A stretch of 64,000 nucleotides of DNA from NCBI RefSeq assembly GCF_013350005.1, contig NZ_JABVWW010000013.1, forward strand, positions 1 through 64,000, given 5' to 3'. Below the pieces are notes generated by a model, which made no database searches, was not told the DNA's origin, and worked only from the letters and a program-made list of their open reading frames with translations. A program made the translations under genes and the position numbers. This stretch comes from Methylocystis silviterrae (GTDB taxonomy: Bacteria > Pseudomonadota > Alphaproteobacteria > Rhizobiales > Beijerinckiaceae). Shown one piece after another: positions 26,056 to 34,045 of the stretch; position 1 is the first letter of the stretch, and every line of letters starts with the position of its first letter.

Positions 26056-27672
26056 ATGAATGAAACGGCGATCACGTTTCACGCCCGCGGCATGCATTGC
26101 CACGGCTGCGAGCATGTCATCGAGGCGGCGGTCAGAAAGCTCGCCGGCGTGCGCAGCGTTTCGGCCAGCTATCCGACCGAGACGGTCGTCGTCGACTATG
26201 ACGCCGATGCGACCAATTTCAGTGCGATTCGCAACAGCGTCGAGCAGAACGGCTATCGCGTCGTTCTGACGGAAGAAGCGCAGCGCCGGCGTTCGCCTTT
26301 CGTAAGACTGGCGATCATCGTCACCGCGCTCGCCGCGCTCGCCGCCTTAATTTTGTTCGATACGCGTTGGATCAGCGCCGAGGGCGAACCGGACATCGCT
26401 CAGCATATGAGTCTCGGCCTCCTGTTTCTTCTGGGCCTGCTGACCGGTTTTCATTGCGTCGGCATGTGCGGCGGTTTCGTTGTGGGTTATGCGGCGGCCG
26501 ACGCGCGGGCGGGGCGCTCGTCCTTCGTCTCACACCTCGCCTATGGGGCGGGAAAGACGCTTTCCTACGCCACGATCGGCGCCGCCTTCGGCTGGCTCGG
26601 CGCCTTCATCGCGTTCACGCCCCTACTGCGCGGCGTCGCCGGAGTCGCGGCGGGCGCTTTCCTCCTCATCTTCGGGCTCAATATGCTCGGCCTGTTCGCG
26701 CCGCTACGCCGCTTCCGGTTCGGACTGCCCGGCCCGCTGCAGAACTGGGTGAATCGCGAGGCGGGCGGCGCCAGACATCGACCGTTCGTGATCGGTCTTC
26801 TCAATGGACTGATGATCGCCTGCGGACCGTTACAGGCGATGTATGTGATGGCGGCCGGGACCGGCAGCCCGGTGGAAGGCGCGAAGACGCTATTCGTCTT
26901 CGGTCTTGGAACCTTGCCGGTGATGCTCGCCTTCGGCGCGCTGACGACAGTGCTCTCGGGGGCGGTGACGCATCGCCTGCTGACCGCGTCCGGCGTGATC
27001 GTCGTCGCGCTCGGCGCGGTGATGATCAATCGCGGATTGATCCTCACAGGCTCGGGCGCCGATCTCGCGTCGCTGACGACGAGCTGGCGAAGCCCGGCGC
27101 CCGTTGAACGCGCCCAACCACAGCAGGATTCTGCCGCGCCGAAGACGCAGACGATCGAGATGGAGGCCAATGGCCTTGGCTTTGCGCCCACCCGCTTCAC
27201 GCTGCTGCGCGGCGTTCCGGTCAAATGGGTGATCAACGCGACGCAAGTGACGACCTGCAATAATCGTATCCTGGTTCCATCCTTGAAGCTCGAATTCGAC
27301 GTCAAGCCGGGACGGCAGACGATCGAATTCACGCCGGAAAAGACGGGCGTCATTCCCTGGAGCTGCTGGATGGGAATGTTGCGCGGGGAGTTCGTCGTCG
27401 TCGACGCAAAGCCGGCCGCGCCATCTCAGCCATCCGCCCCTGTCGCCTCGGCCGATCAGGGCGCGCCTCAAGCGAGGCAAAGCCCGCCAGCGCCGGTCGC
27501 CGTGCAGAAGACCTATACGGTGCGGCGCGGCGACACGCTGCGCGCGATCGCCAAGCGGCTCTATGGCGACGAAAAGCGCTGGCGCGACATCGCCGCCGCC
27601 AATCCGGCGCTCAATCGTAAAAAGTTGCGGCAGGGCCAAATCATCACTCTGCCCGCCGACGCGCAGCCGTGA
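26056..27672 (+). CDS. HMA - TauE/DsbD-like transporter - cupredoxin - LysM fusion protein
   Basis: The 538-aa protein joins four modules. Residues 5-72 are a heavy-metal-associated domain with Cys15-HG-Cys18. Residues about 115-335 are a six-helix UreH/TauE/DsbD_2-type membrane unit with GFHCVGMCGG (Cys134, Cys138) and ACGP. Residues 366-450 are a cupredoxin-like domain with Cys401 and Cys437. Residues 486-533 are a LysM peptidoglycan-binding domain (YTVRRGDTLRAIAKRLYG), linked by a Pro/Ala-rich segment. Copper handling across the inner membrane is inferred. The start at 26056 (MNETAIT) drops a 20-residue Arg-rich lead from 25996 that is not part of the HMA fold. Confidence 0.85.
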   Translation: MNETAITFHARGMHCHGCEHVIEAAVRKLAGVRSVSASYPTETVVVDYDADATNFSAIRNSVEQNGYRVVLTEEAQRRRSPFVRLAIIVTALAALAALILFDTRWISAEGEPDIAQHMSLGLLFLLGLLTGFHCVGMCGGFVVGYAAADARAGRSSFVSHLAYGAGKTLSYATIGAAFGWLGAFIAFTPLLRGVAGVAAGAFLLIFGLNMLGLFAPLRRFRFGLPGPLQNWVNREAGGARHRPFVIGLLNGLMIACGPLQAMYVMAAGTGSPVEGAKTLFVFGLGTLPVMLAFGALTTVLSGAVTHRLLTASGVIVVALGAVMINRGLILTGSGADLASLTTSWRSPAPVERAQPQQDSAAPKTQTIEMEANGLGFAPTRFTLLRGVPVKWVINATQVTTCNNRILVPSLKLEFDVKPGRQTIEFTPEKTGVIPWSCWMGMLRGEFVVVDAKPAAPSQPSAPVASADQGAPQARQSPPAPVAVQKTYTVRRGDTLRAIAKRLYGDEKRWRDIAAANPALNRKKLRQGQIITLPADAQP

Positions 27673-27741
27673 CGATTCGTCTCGTGCGTCCCGGGGCGCT
27701 GCGGGTTACGTTCGACCCGCTCACATGAAAAGGGGGAGGCC

Positions 27742-28293
27742 ATGATCGGAAGATTTCTCTTAGCCGCGGCATGCGGGCTCTCGTTGTTCGCCGCCGCCGC
27801 TATCGCGGGCGACGATACGGACGATCACGGCGTGCATATGAAGCAAATGAACATGGAGCATATGAAAATGTCGCCGAAGATGAGCGACACGCGCCAGGAG
27901 GTCGACCTTCCGGCGCCGATGCGCGCGCATATGCTCGCCAATATGCGCGGACATGCGGAGGCGGTCGCCGAGATCCTGGCGGCCTTGGGCAAGGGCGACG
28001 GCGCGGGCGCGGGGAAAATCGCCGACACGCGGCTCGGCATGGCGTCGTCCGGCGCGGCGGCGTGCAAGCCGAACGCCAAGAGCGGCGAACTCGGCGATAT
28101 GCCGGCGATGATGGCGCATCACATGCCCGACGAGATGCGCGCGCTCGGTCTGACGATGCATGAGCAGGCGAGCAAATTCGCGCAGGAGGCGGCCAAGATC
28201 GGGCCCGGCGGCGACATGCGGCCCGCGCTTGCTGAACTGTCGCAAGTCGTGCAAGCCTGCAACGCCTGCCACGCCACCTATCGCCTCGACTAG
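27742..28293 (+). CDS. Secreted cytochrome c with Met/His-rich N-terminus
   Basis: The 183-aa protein has a signal peptide (about 1-22), a Met/His-rich stretch (residues 28-47, MKQMNMEHMKMSPKM) and a single heme site Cys173-x2-Cys176-His177 (CNACHATYR) close to the C-terminus. C-terminal CxxCH is the layout of class II cytochromes c (cytochrome c' family). The Met-rich tract resembles copper-binding tracts, which fits the copper-type fusion gene just upstream. AAGGGGGAGG precedes the start. Its electron partner is unknown. Confidence 0.85.
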   Translation: MIGRFLLAAACGLSLFAAAAIAGDDTDDHGVHMKQMNMEHMKMSPKMSDTRQEVDLPAPMRAHMLANMRGHAEAVAEILAALGKGDGAGAGKIADTRLGMASSGAAACKPNAKSGELGDMPAMMAHHMPDEMRALGLTMHEQASKFAQEAAKIGPGGDMRPALAELSQVVQACNACHATYRLD

Positions 28294-28307
28294 CGCGCGT
28301 GCGGCGC

Positions 28308-28422
28308 TAGAGCGCGCTCGCGAAAAAGTGACGCCGGTTTTTCGCGCCAAGCGCGCTCTAAATTTATGTGAACGATTACGTCATTTGGATGTGGGCGCAT
28401 TCGCCCGAATCCAGCGTGCTCC
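28308..28422. repeat. Two-hairpin interspersed element, copy b
   Basis: Part A (28308-28360) pairs TAGAGCGCGCT with AGCGCGCTCTA around an inner GCGAAAAA / TTTTTCGC stem. Part B (about 28371-28422) is a decayed hairpin around GGGCGCATTCGCCC. It fills the gap between the cytochrome gene and the xthA ribosome site. Confidence 0.75.
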
Positions 28423-28433
28423 AGGAGCCGACG

Positions 28434-29219
28434 GTGCGCATCGCGACTTGGAACGTCAATTCCGTCAGGCAGCGTCTCGCGCCGCTTCTCGCCTTTTTGC
28501 GCGAGGCCGCGCCGGACGCGCTCTGCCTGCAGGAAACGAAGTGCGAGGACCACGCCTTCCCGCGACTCGAAATCGAGGACGCCGGCTATAACGTCGCTGT
28601 CCACGGACAGAAGGGGTTTAATGGCGTGGCGATTCTTTCGAAATCGCCGCTACAGGATGTGACTCTCGGTCTGCCGGGCTTCGACGGCGAGGCGCAGTCG
28701 CGCTACATTGAGGCGATCATCGCCGACGGCGCCGGCGGCGTCATGCGCGTCGCCTCGATCTATGCGCCAAACGGCAATCCGCCGCACACGCAGAAATATC
28801 TCTACAAGCTCGCCTTCATGGAGACGCTGACGCGCCACGCGGAGGCGCTGCTTGGCCTCGAAGAGCCGACGGTGCTTGCCGGCGACTACAATGTCATTCC
28901 GGAGGCGCGGGACGTCTATGAGGCGTCGGCCTGGGTTGGCGACGCATTATTCCTGCCGCAGACCCGCGCCGCCTATCAGCGCCTGGTCAATCTCGGCTAT
29001 GCGGACGCTTTGCGAGCGACGTCCGACGAAGGCGGGCTTTACACGTTTTGGGATTATCAGGCCGGCGCCTGGCAGAAGAACAAGGGACTTCGCATCGATC
29101 ATCTTCTGCTCTCGCCGCAAGCTTCTGATCGGCTGGCGCGCGTAGAGATCGTCAAATCGATGCGGGCCGGCGAGAAACCTTCCGATCACGTCGCGATCTA
29201 CGCCGATTTCGCCGCGTGA
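28434..29219 (+). CDS. xthA: Exodeoxyribonuclease III / AP endonuclease
   Basis: It cuts DNA 5' to abasic sites and degrades 3' ends. The 261-aa protein starts VRIATWNVNSVRQR and shows LQETKCED (catalytic Glu), NGVAILSK, AGDYNVIP, and the terminal SDHVAIYADF with the catalytic Asp-His pair. A GTG start at 28434 is chosen because AGGAG lies 6 bases upstream and the family motif begins at residue 2; an ATG at 28368 would translate through the repeat. The last 22 bases overlap the convergent TauE gene. Confidence 0.93.
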   Translation: MRIATWNVNSVRQRLAPLLAFLREAAPDALCLQETKCEDHAFPRLEIEDAGYNVAVHGQKGFNGVAILSKSPLQDVTLGLPGFDGEAQSRYIEAIIADGAGGVMRVASIYAPNGNPPHTQKYLYKLAFMETLTRHAEALLGLEEPTVLAGDYNVIPEARDVYEASAWVGDALFLPQTRAAYQRLVNLGYADALRATSDEGGLYTFWDYQAGAWQKNKGLRIDHLLLSPQASDRLARVEIVKSMRAGEKPSDHVAIYADFAA

Positions 29220-30013
29220 TCGAGTAGACCGAGCGCGCCGCCGCTGCGCCAGAGCACATAGAGCGCCACCGCGAAGATGACCGTCGCGAAGACGGCGCTC
29301 AGCGCCCCGCGCATCTTTGACAGATGTCGCGCCGCCGCGGCGCCGATCAATCCGCCAAACGCGCCGCCGAGCACGAGCGTCCCGGCAAGCTCCCAGTCCA
29401 CGAGGTCTGAAGAAGCGTAGTTCGCCGCCGTTGTCACCGCGAAGGCGGCGACCGCGACGAGCGACGAGCCGATGGCGTTCAAGATCGGCATGTCGGAAGC
29501 AAACATCAGCCCCGGCACGATCAGGAAGCCGCCGCCGATGCCGAAGAAGCCCGAAAGCGCGCCGGCCGTAGCGCCGGCGCCGGCGAGCCGGGAGAAATTC
29601 TCGCGGTTGAGCCTGACTGCTGGATAGCCCAGCGCGCCCCGGCGCCGGAGCATCAGATAGGACACAACGACCATCAGCAGCGCGAACAGCGCCAGCAGCT
29701 TCTCGCCGTCGATGATCTTTCCGAGCGTCGATCCGCCGAATGCGCCGGCAACCCCGAAGACTGCGAAGACAGAGGCGCAGCGCCATTTGATGGTCCGTGC
29801 GCGCGCATGATTGGCGAGACTCATCAGGGCGTTGACGGCGACGGCCGCGGCGCTTGAGCCGATCGCGATATGTGGATTGGGCACGCCGACAAGATAGACA
29901 AGAAGCGGCACGGCCAGCACCGAGCCGCCGCCGCCGACGAGCGCCAGCGTAAAGCCGACGAGTCCGCCGGAGATCAGACCAAGCACGGCGTCCAGAGGAA
30001 GAGCCGTCAGCAT
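29198..30013 (-). CDS. TauE/SafE-family permease (probable sulfite/anion exporter)
   Basis: The 271-aa protein has about eight hydrophobic helices with the family's twin glycine-rich motifs: an N-terminal GGGGSVLAVPLLVYLVGV and a central FFGIGGGFLIVPGL. TauE/SafE members export sulfite, sulfoacetate or other organosulfur anions. GAAGGAG precedes the ATG. It is divergent from the persulfide dioxygenase gene, whose product is sulfite, so sulfite export is a reasonable inference. Its 3' end overlaps xthA by 22 bases. Confidence 0.88.
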   Translation of the reverse strand: MLTALPLDAVLGLISGGLVGFTLALVGGGGSVLAVPLLVYLVGVPNPHIAIGSSAAAVAVNALMSLANHARARTIKWRCASVFAVFGVAGAFGGSTLGKIIDGEKLLALFALLMVVVSYLMLRRRGALGYPAVRLNRENFSRLAGAGATAGALSGFFGIGGGFLIVPGLMFASDMPILNAIGSSLVAVAAFAVTTAANYASSDLVDWELAGTLVLGGAFGGLIGAAAARHLSKMRGALSAVFATVIFAVALYVLWRSGGALGLLDHAAKSA

Positions 30014-30030
30014 GTCGCTCCTTCGCGCGT

Positions 30031-30071
30031 ATAATATTAGCTATTGCTTATTTAGCTATAGCGCATATATC
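30031..30071. promoter_or_regulatory. Divergent promoter region with repeated TTAGCTAT sites
   Basis: An AT-rich island in GC-rich DNA holds TTAGCTAT twice (30037-30044, 30052-30059), 15 bp apart start to start. A minus-strand -10 TATTAT (30031-30036) would serve tauE. A plus-strand TTGCTT/TATATC pair, 16 bp apart (30044-30049, 30066-30071), would serve the dioxygenase gene. TTAGC-A also lies in the SqrR-like motif, so a shared regulator is possible, but the match is partial. Confidence 0.5.
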
Positions 30072-30143
30072 TGACGGCGCAAGCAGGAAAAGGCGAAAGC
30101 ACGAACGAAGCGAGTGCTTGAGCGCTGCAAGAAGGAGAGATCG

Positions 30144-31031
30144 ATGCCGCAGGCGCCGTCCGTGAGGGCCTTCTTTGACGAGCCCACCAACACGATCACC
30201 TATATCGTCAGCGACCCCGCCACGAAGCGCGCGGCGATCGTCGATCCCGTGCTCGATTATGACCCGGCGAGCGGAGTCGCCGATTCGCATTCCATCGACG
30301 CCATCCTCGCCGAGGCGGCGCGGGAAGGATTAACGATCGATTGGGTTCTCGAAACTCATGCGCACGCCGATCATCTTACGGCCGCCCAGATCGTCAAAAC
30401 GGCGACGGGCGCGAAGATCGGCATCGGCGAACACATCGACAAGGTCCAGGCGATCTTCAAGCCGGTGTTCGGGGCTGAGGACGTAAAGGCCGACGGCGGC
30501 TGCTTCGACCACCTCTTCAAGGACGGCGAGCGGTTCAAGATCGGCGAACTCGAGGGCGAAACGATCTACACGCCCGGCCACACGCCGGCCGACGTCGCTT
30601 ATAAGATCGGCGATGCGGTGTTTGTCGGCGACACGCTGTTCATGCCCGACTATGGGACGGCGCGCGCGGATTTTCCGGGCGGCGACGCGCATGCGCTTTA
30701 CCAGTCGATCCGCCGCATTCTTTCGCTGCCCCCGCAGACGCGGCTCTTCATGTGTCACGACTACAAGGCGCCGGGACGAGAATTCTATGCCTGGGAGACG
30801 ACGGTCGCCGAGCAGCGCGCCGAGAACGTGCAGATCAAGGACGGCGTGAGCGAGGAAGACTTCGTGGCCGGGCGCCAGAAGCGGGATCAGGAGCTTGCCG
30901 CGCCGCGGCTTTTGCTGCCGTCGATTCAGGTGAACATCCGCGCCGGCAAGTTTCCGCCGCCGCGCGGGGATGGCGCGCGCTTCCTGAGCATTCCGGTGAA
31001 GTTCAAAGGCGCCGCGGCGCAGGCCGGCTGA
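30144..31031 (+). CDS. Persulfide dioxygenase (ETHE1/Blh-like metallo-beta-lactamase fold)
   Basis: It oxidises glutathione persulfide to sulfite with O2. The 295-aa protein has the HxHxDH metal motif at residues 72-77 (THAHADH), the TPGHTPADV His and GDTLFMPDYGTARADFPGG, a stretch typical of the Blh/ETHE1 branch that bacteria pair with BigR regulators. AAGGAGAG lies 6 bases before the ATG at 30144; an upstream ATG at 30114 lies before the ribosome site. It is divergent from a TauE permease. No rhodanese domain is fused; a free rhodanese lies at 14399. Confidence 0.9.
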   Translation: MPQAPSVRAFFDEPTNTITYIVSDPATKRAAIVDPVLDYDPASGVADSHSIDAILAEAAREGLTIDWVLETHAHADHLTAAQIVKTATGAKIGIGEHIDKVQAIFKPVFGAEDVKADGGCFDHLFKDGERFKIGELEGETIYTPGHTPADVAYKIGDAVFVGDTLFMPDYGTARADFPGGDAHALYQSIRRILSLPPQTRLFMCHDYKAPGREFYAWETTVAEQRAENVQIKDGVSEEDFVAGRQKRDQELAAPRLLLPSIQVNIRAGKFPPPRGDGARFLSIPVKFKGAAAQAG

Positions 31032-31040
31032 ACTTGAACG

Positions 31041-31928
31041 TCAGTTGCGTTCGCGCAGATAGCCTTCAAGCATGGTGACGGCCGCGCTACGGTCGGCGTC
31101 GCTGGCGGAATTCAGCGCTTCAGCGTGCAAATCCGCGATCCATTGGTCGCGGGTCGCGCCGCCAGCTGCGTCGCGCGCCAGCGTTAGAAACATGAGTCCG
31201 CGCGCGCGTTCGGGTTCGCCGCTCGCCTCGCCGGTGAACATCATCCGGCCGAGCATCGCCTGCGCCTGCGGATGGCCCTTGCGCGCCGCGAGCTCCAGCC
31301 AATTCACGCCCTGGCGGACGTTCTTCTTCACGCCGGTCCCTTCGAGATACATTCGCGCCAGATTGTACTGCGCGTCGGCGTTGCTGAAATACGTCGCCGC
31401 ATAACGGAACAGATCAAACGCGCGATCGAGATCGGGCTTGATCTTTCCGCTAGGAACGCCGTCGCGCAGATAAATGCCCACGGCGACGAAGGCGCTCGCC
31501 GCCATCGAACGCTCGCGCGGATCCGGCTCGTCGTCGGCGTAGTGGTCGACGATTTGCGCGAAATATTCATAGGCCTTGGCGTCGTCGCGAACGACGCCGT
31601 CGCCTTCGGCGTACATTCGGCCAAGCTTCCATTTGGCCAGCGGCTCGCCGCCCTCGGCGGCGTAGCGCAGCGCGGCGATGGAGGTCGTGGCGTCGCCGGC
31701 ATGGTAGCTTTCGAGTCCGGCGCGGAGCGCCGCGCGCGGATCCTTGAACATCGGCAGAGGCTGCGACTCGGCTCTCGCGGCCGTTCGAGGCGCGTCAAGA
31801 GCGGGCGCCGGCGCGACAAAAGCCGTCACCAGCATGCCCAGGCTCGTCGCGAAAAGGCAGAGAGGCAAAGCCGCGCGCTTCTTGCGCCTAAAGGCTGAAA
31901 TCACGCCCGTATGAACGCTTTCGACCAT
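31041..31928 (-). CDS. Sel1-repeat periplasmic protein, ExoR-like
   Basis: The 295-aa protein has an N-terminal export segment (ALPLCLFATSLGMLVTAFVAPAPA) and several Sel1 repeats (for example AKWKLGRMYAEGDGV, AQYNLARMYLEGTGV, AQAMLGRMMFTGEA). Length, export and the pattern WKLGRMY-GDGV-DD-KA-EYF-IVD-YADE-P match rhizobial ExoR, the periplasmic inhibitor of the ExoS/ChvI system that controls exopolysaccharide and motility. No exoS/chvI gene is nearby. The start at 31928 gives a credible signal; the frame stays open to 32063 with an unlikely lead. Function by homology only. Confidence 0.8.
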   Translation of the reverse strand: MVESVHTGVISAFRRKKRAALPLCLFATSLGMLVTAFVAPAPALDAPRTAARAESQPLPMFKDPRAALRAGLESYHAGDATTSIAALRYAAEGGEPLAKWKLGRMYAEGDGVVRDDAKAYEYFAQIVDHYADDEPDPRERSMAASAFVAVGIYLRDGVPSGKIKPDLDRAFDLFRYAATYFSNADAQYNLARMYLEGTGVKKNVRQGVNWLELAARKGHPQAQAMLGRMMFTGEASGEPERARGLMFLTLARDAAGGATRDQWIADLHAEALNSASDADRSAAVTMLEGYLRERN

Positions 31929-32320
31929 AATGTTCCGACTTTCCTCACCCCAGAAGACGCCCGACGTCCTTAAGGCCATACGCCAGCCGTCACCGCTGAT
32001 CAGCGAGAGGGAAAGAAGGAACCTGCGGCCGAAAGCGAAATCTTTCGGCGCCTGTCTCCGCATCTCGAATGAGCTTGTGACCCGATCACATTAGCTCAGC
32101 TTTTGTGTCTGAAAAGGGGCTGGCGCAGCGACAATCGTGAGCAAAATGCTAATCTGTTGCACTGTTGCAATCAGATCACATTACTGTTGCAAAAATGCAG
32201 CAGCGCCTCAAGGCGGCGCGTCGTCCTGACGCAAGCTCGAATGAGACGCGCCGATACCCAGCGGGCCGCGCTTGTGCTTTCATGCGAGCGAATCGACGGC
32301 TCCTCGCTTAAGGAAACCAC
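31929..32320. promoter_or_regulatory. AT-richer intergenic region with repeated motifs
   Basis: These 392 bases separate the ExoR-like gene from the divergent cytochrome gene and hold no convincing gene. GATCACATTA occurs at 32084-32093 and 32174-32183. TGTTGCA occurs at 32155, 32163 and 32185; the last is followed by AAAA and TGCAGCA, giving a near-palindrome (32185-32202). These look like binding sites for one or two regulators, but I cannot name them. Confidence 0.45.
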
Positions 32321-32698
32321 ATGCAGCTTCGACGCCTTATGCTCGCTACGGCCCTCGTCGGCGGGAGCGGCGCTTTCGCAACTTTGGCGCTTGCCGCGGG
32401 CGACGCCCAGCGCGGCGCGATCGTCGCGAAGCGATGGTGCGCGTCCTGCCATGTGGTGACGTCGGATCAGACCAGCGCCTCGGCCGACGCGCCGTCCTTC
32501 TTCGATATCGCCCACAGGCGAACCGACCGGAAGAAGCTTGGCCATTTCCTGATGGATCCGCATCCGCCGATGCCCGACATGCATCTCTCGCGCAGGGAGA
32601 TCGACGACATCGTCTCCTATATCCGCAGCCTCGACCCCCGCCCGCAGCCCGCGCCCGAGCCTGAGGGCAAGGACAAGGAGCTTCCCAAGAACGGGTAA
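32321..32698 (+). CDS. Class I-like periplasmic cytochrome c
   Basis: The 125-aa precursor has a signal peptide (MQLRRLMLATALVGGSGAF...ALA), one heme site CASCH near residues 40-44 and a later Met-rich region (MDPHPPMPDM) that can supply the axial Met. The mature size of about 100 aa fits a small soluble electron carrier. The C-terminus is charged and Pro-rich. It is monocistronic between a regulatory gap and a hairpin repeat. Confidence 0.88.
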   Translation: MQLRRLMLATALVGGSGAFATLALAAGDAQRGAIVAKRWCASCHVVTSDQTSASADAPSFFDIAHRRTDRKKLGHFLMDPHPPMPDMHLSRREIDDIVSYIRSLDPRPQPAPEPEGKDKELPKNG

Positions 32699-32734
32699 GC
32701 GTCTTGCCTCGCTTTACGTCGCGCGGCGTCCGCG

Positions 32735-32849
32735 CTAGAGCGCGCCTGCGAAAAAGTGGATGCCGGTTTTTCGCGTAAAGCGCGCTCTAGAACTTTGAGA
32801 TCGATCACGTTACTGCATTTGGGCGATTTCGCCCAAATGCAGCGTGATC
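32735..32849. repeat. Two-hairpin interspersed element, copy c
   Basis: Part A (32735-32790) pairs CTAGAGCGCGC with GCGCGCTCTAG around GCGAAAAA / TTTTTCGC. Part B (32803-32849) is a 21-bp stem, GATCACG + CTGCATTTGGGCGA with its complement, with a 3-base TTA bulge and a TT loop. This is the best preserved copy. It ends 12 bases before the queE start codon. Confidence 0.85.
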
Positions 32850-32860
32850 TAGAGCGGGCA

Positions 32861-33493
32861 ATGGCCTACATCGTCAAGGAAGCCTTCAAAACCCTGCAGG
32901 GCGAGGGCGTTAACGCAGGCCGCGCCGCGGTCTTTTGCCGCTTCGCCGGCTGCAATCTGTGGAGCGGGCGCGAAGCGGACCGCGCCGCCGCGCAGTGCCA
33001 GTTCTGCGACACGGACTTCGTCGGCTTCGAGGGCGAGGGCGGGGGAAAGTTCGCCGACGCCACGGCGCTTGCGGGCCATTTGGCGACGCTATGGGGGGAG
33101 GGCCGCGCGCAACGCTTCGCGGTGCTGACCGGCGGCGAGCCGATGCTGCAGATCGATGAGGCTTTGGTCGCGGCGCTGCATGAGCAGGGATTTGAGATCG
33201 CCATTGAGACGAACGGCACGCTGCCCGTCATCTTTGGGATCGACTGGATCTGCGTGTCGCCCAAGGCCGGCGCGCCGCTGGCCCAGACGCGCGGCGCGGA
33301 ATTGAAGCTGGTCTTCCCCCAGCAGGGGGTCGACCCCGCCGCCTATGAGCGGCTCGACTTCACGCATTTTCTGTTGCAGCCCATGGACGGCCCGGATGTT
33401 TCGCGCAATACGGAGGCTGCGGTCAGCTACTGCCTGGCGCATCCGCGCTGGCGTCTGTCTTTGCAAACCCACAAGTCGATCGGGGTGAAGTGA
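32861..33493 (+). CDS. queE: 7-carboxy-7-deazaguanine synthase
   Basis: QueE is a radical-SAM enzyme that turns 6-carboxytetrahydropterin into 7-carboxy-7-deazaguanine on the way to queuosine. The 210-aa protein has the unusual cluster motif CX14CX2C (Cys31, Cys46, Cys49), the N-terminal LQGEG stretch and the SAM-binding TGGEPMLQ. The ATG at 32861 is used; an upstream ATG at 32756 reads through the hairpin repeat. It overlaps queD (GTGA). Confidence 0.94.
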   Translation: MAYIVKEAFKTLQGEGVNAGRAAVFCRFAGCNLWSGREADRAAAQCQFCDTDFVGFEGEGGGKFADATALAGHLATLWGEGRAQRFAVLTGGEPMLQIDEALVAALHEQGFEIAIETNGTLPVIFGIDWICVSPKAGAPLAQTRGAELKLVFPQQGVDPAAYERLDFTHFLLQPMDGPDVSRNTEAAVSYCLAHPRWRLSLQTHKSIGVK

Positions 33494-33870
33494 CTGTGTC
33501 GAGTTTCGAGGTCTTTCGGGAGTTTTATTTCGAGGCGGCGCACGCGCTCTACGATCCCGAGGCTCCAGAGGGCGGCAAATACCGCAATCTCCACGGCCAT
33601 TCCTTTCGCGTGCGCGTCACCCTGCGGGGCGAGCCCAGCGTCGAAGAGCAATGGGTGATGGACCTCGGCAAGCTTGGCCGCAGGCTCAACGAGCTGCGCG
33701 AACGCCTCGACCATTCGTTTCTCAACGATCTTGAAGGGCTGGGAAAGCCGACGCTCGAAAATCTCTGCGCCTATATCTGGCGCGACCTTGCGCCCACATT
33801 GCCGGGTCTTGTCGAAGTCGGGGTCTTTCGCGACAGCTGTTTCGAGGGCTGCGTCTACCGCGGCGACTGA
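33490..33870 (+). CDS. 6-pyruvoyl-tetrahydropterin synthase/QueD-family protein with altered active site
   Basis: The 126-aa protein aligns along its length with QueD. The zinc histidines are present (His18 in FEAAH, His35 and His37 in LHGHSF), as are Asp74-His75 of the catalytic relay (RLDHSFLND). But the catalytic Cys, four residues before HGH in E. coli QueD, is Tyr31, and the late Glu (KETC) is Asp115 (RDSC). The GTG start at 33490 overlaps the queE stop. Its place supports a role in making the QueE substrate, but standard QueD chemistry is uncertain; it could be a diverged PTPS subfamily. Confidence 0.8.
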   Translation: MTVSSFEVFREFYFEAAHALYDPEAPEGGKYRNLHGHSFRVRVTLRGEPSVEEQWVMDLGKLGRRLNELRERLDHSFLNDLEGLGKPTLENLCAYIWRDLAPTLPGLVEVGVFRDSCFEGCVYRGD

Positions 33871-34045
33871 CGGCCAATCTCCCGCGCGTTGGCGAGGTTG
33901 CGGCCGATCTGCGGCGCATCGCCGCTATTGCGCGAGGGCGGCGCGGTCTCTACGGTTGAGCGCTCATTTTGAGCAAAACGCCCACCAGAGCGGCGACGTC
34001 AACGGTCCGCAATCAAAGAGTGGGGAGCGAGGGAACCCTGAGGAC

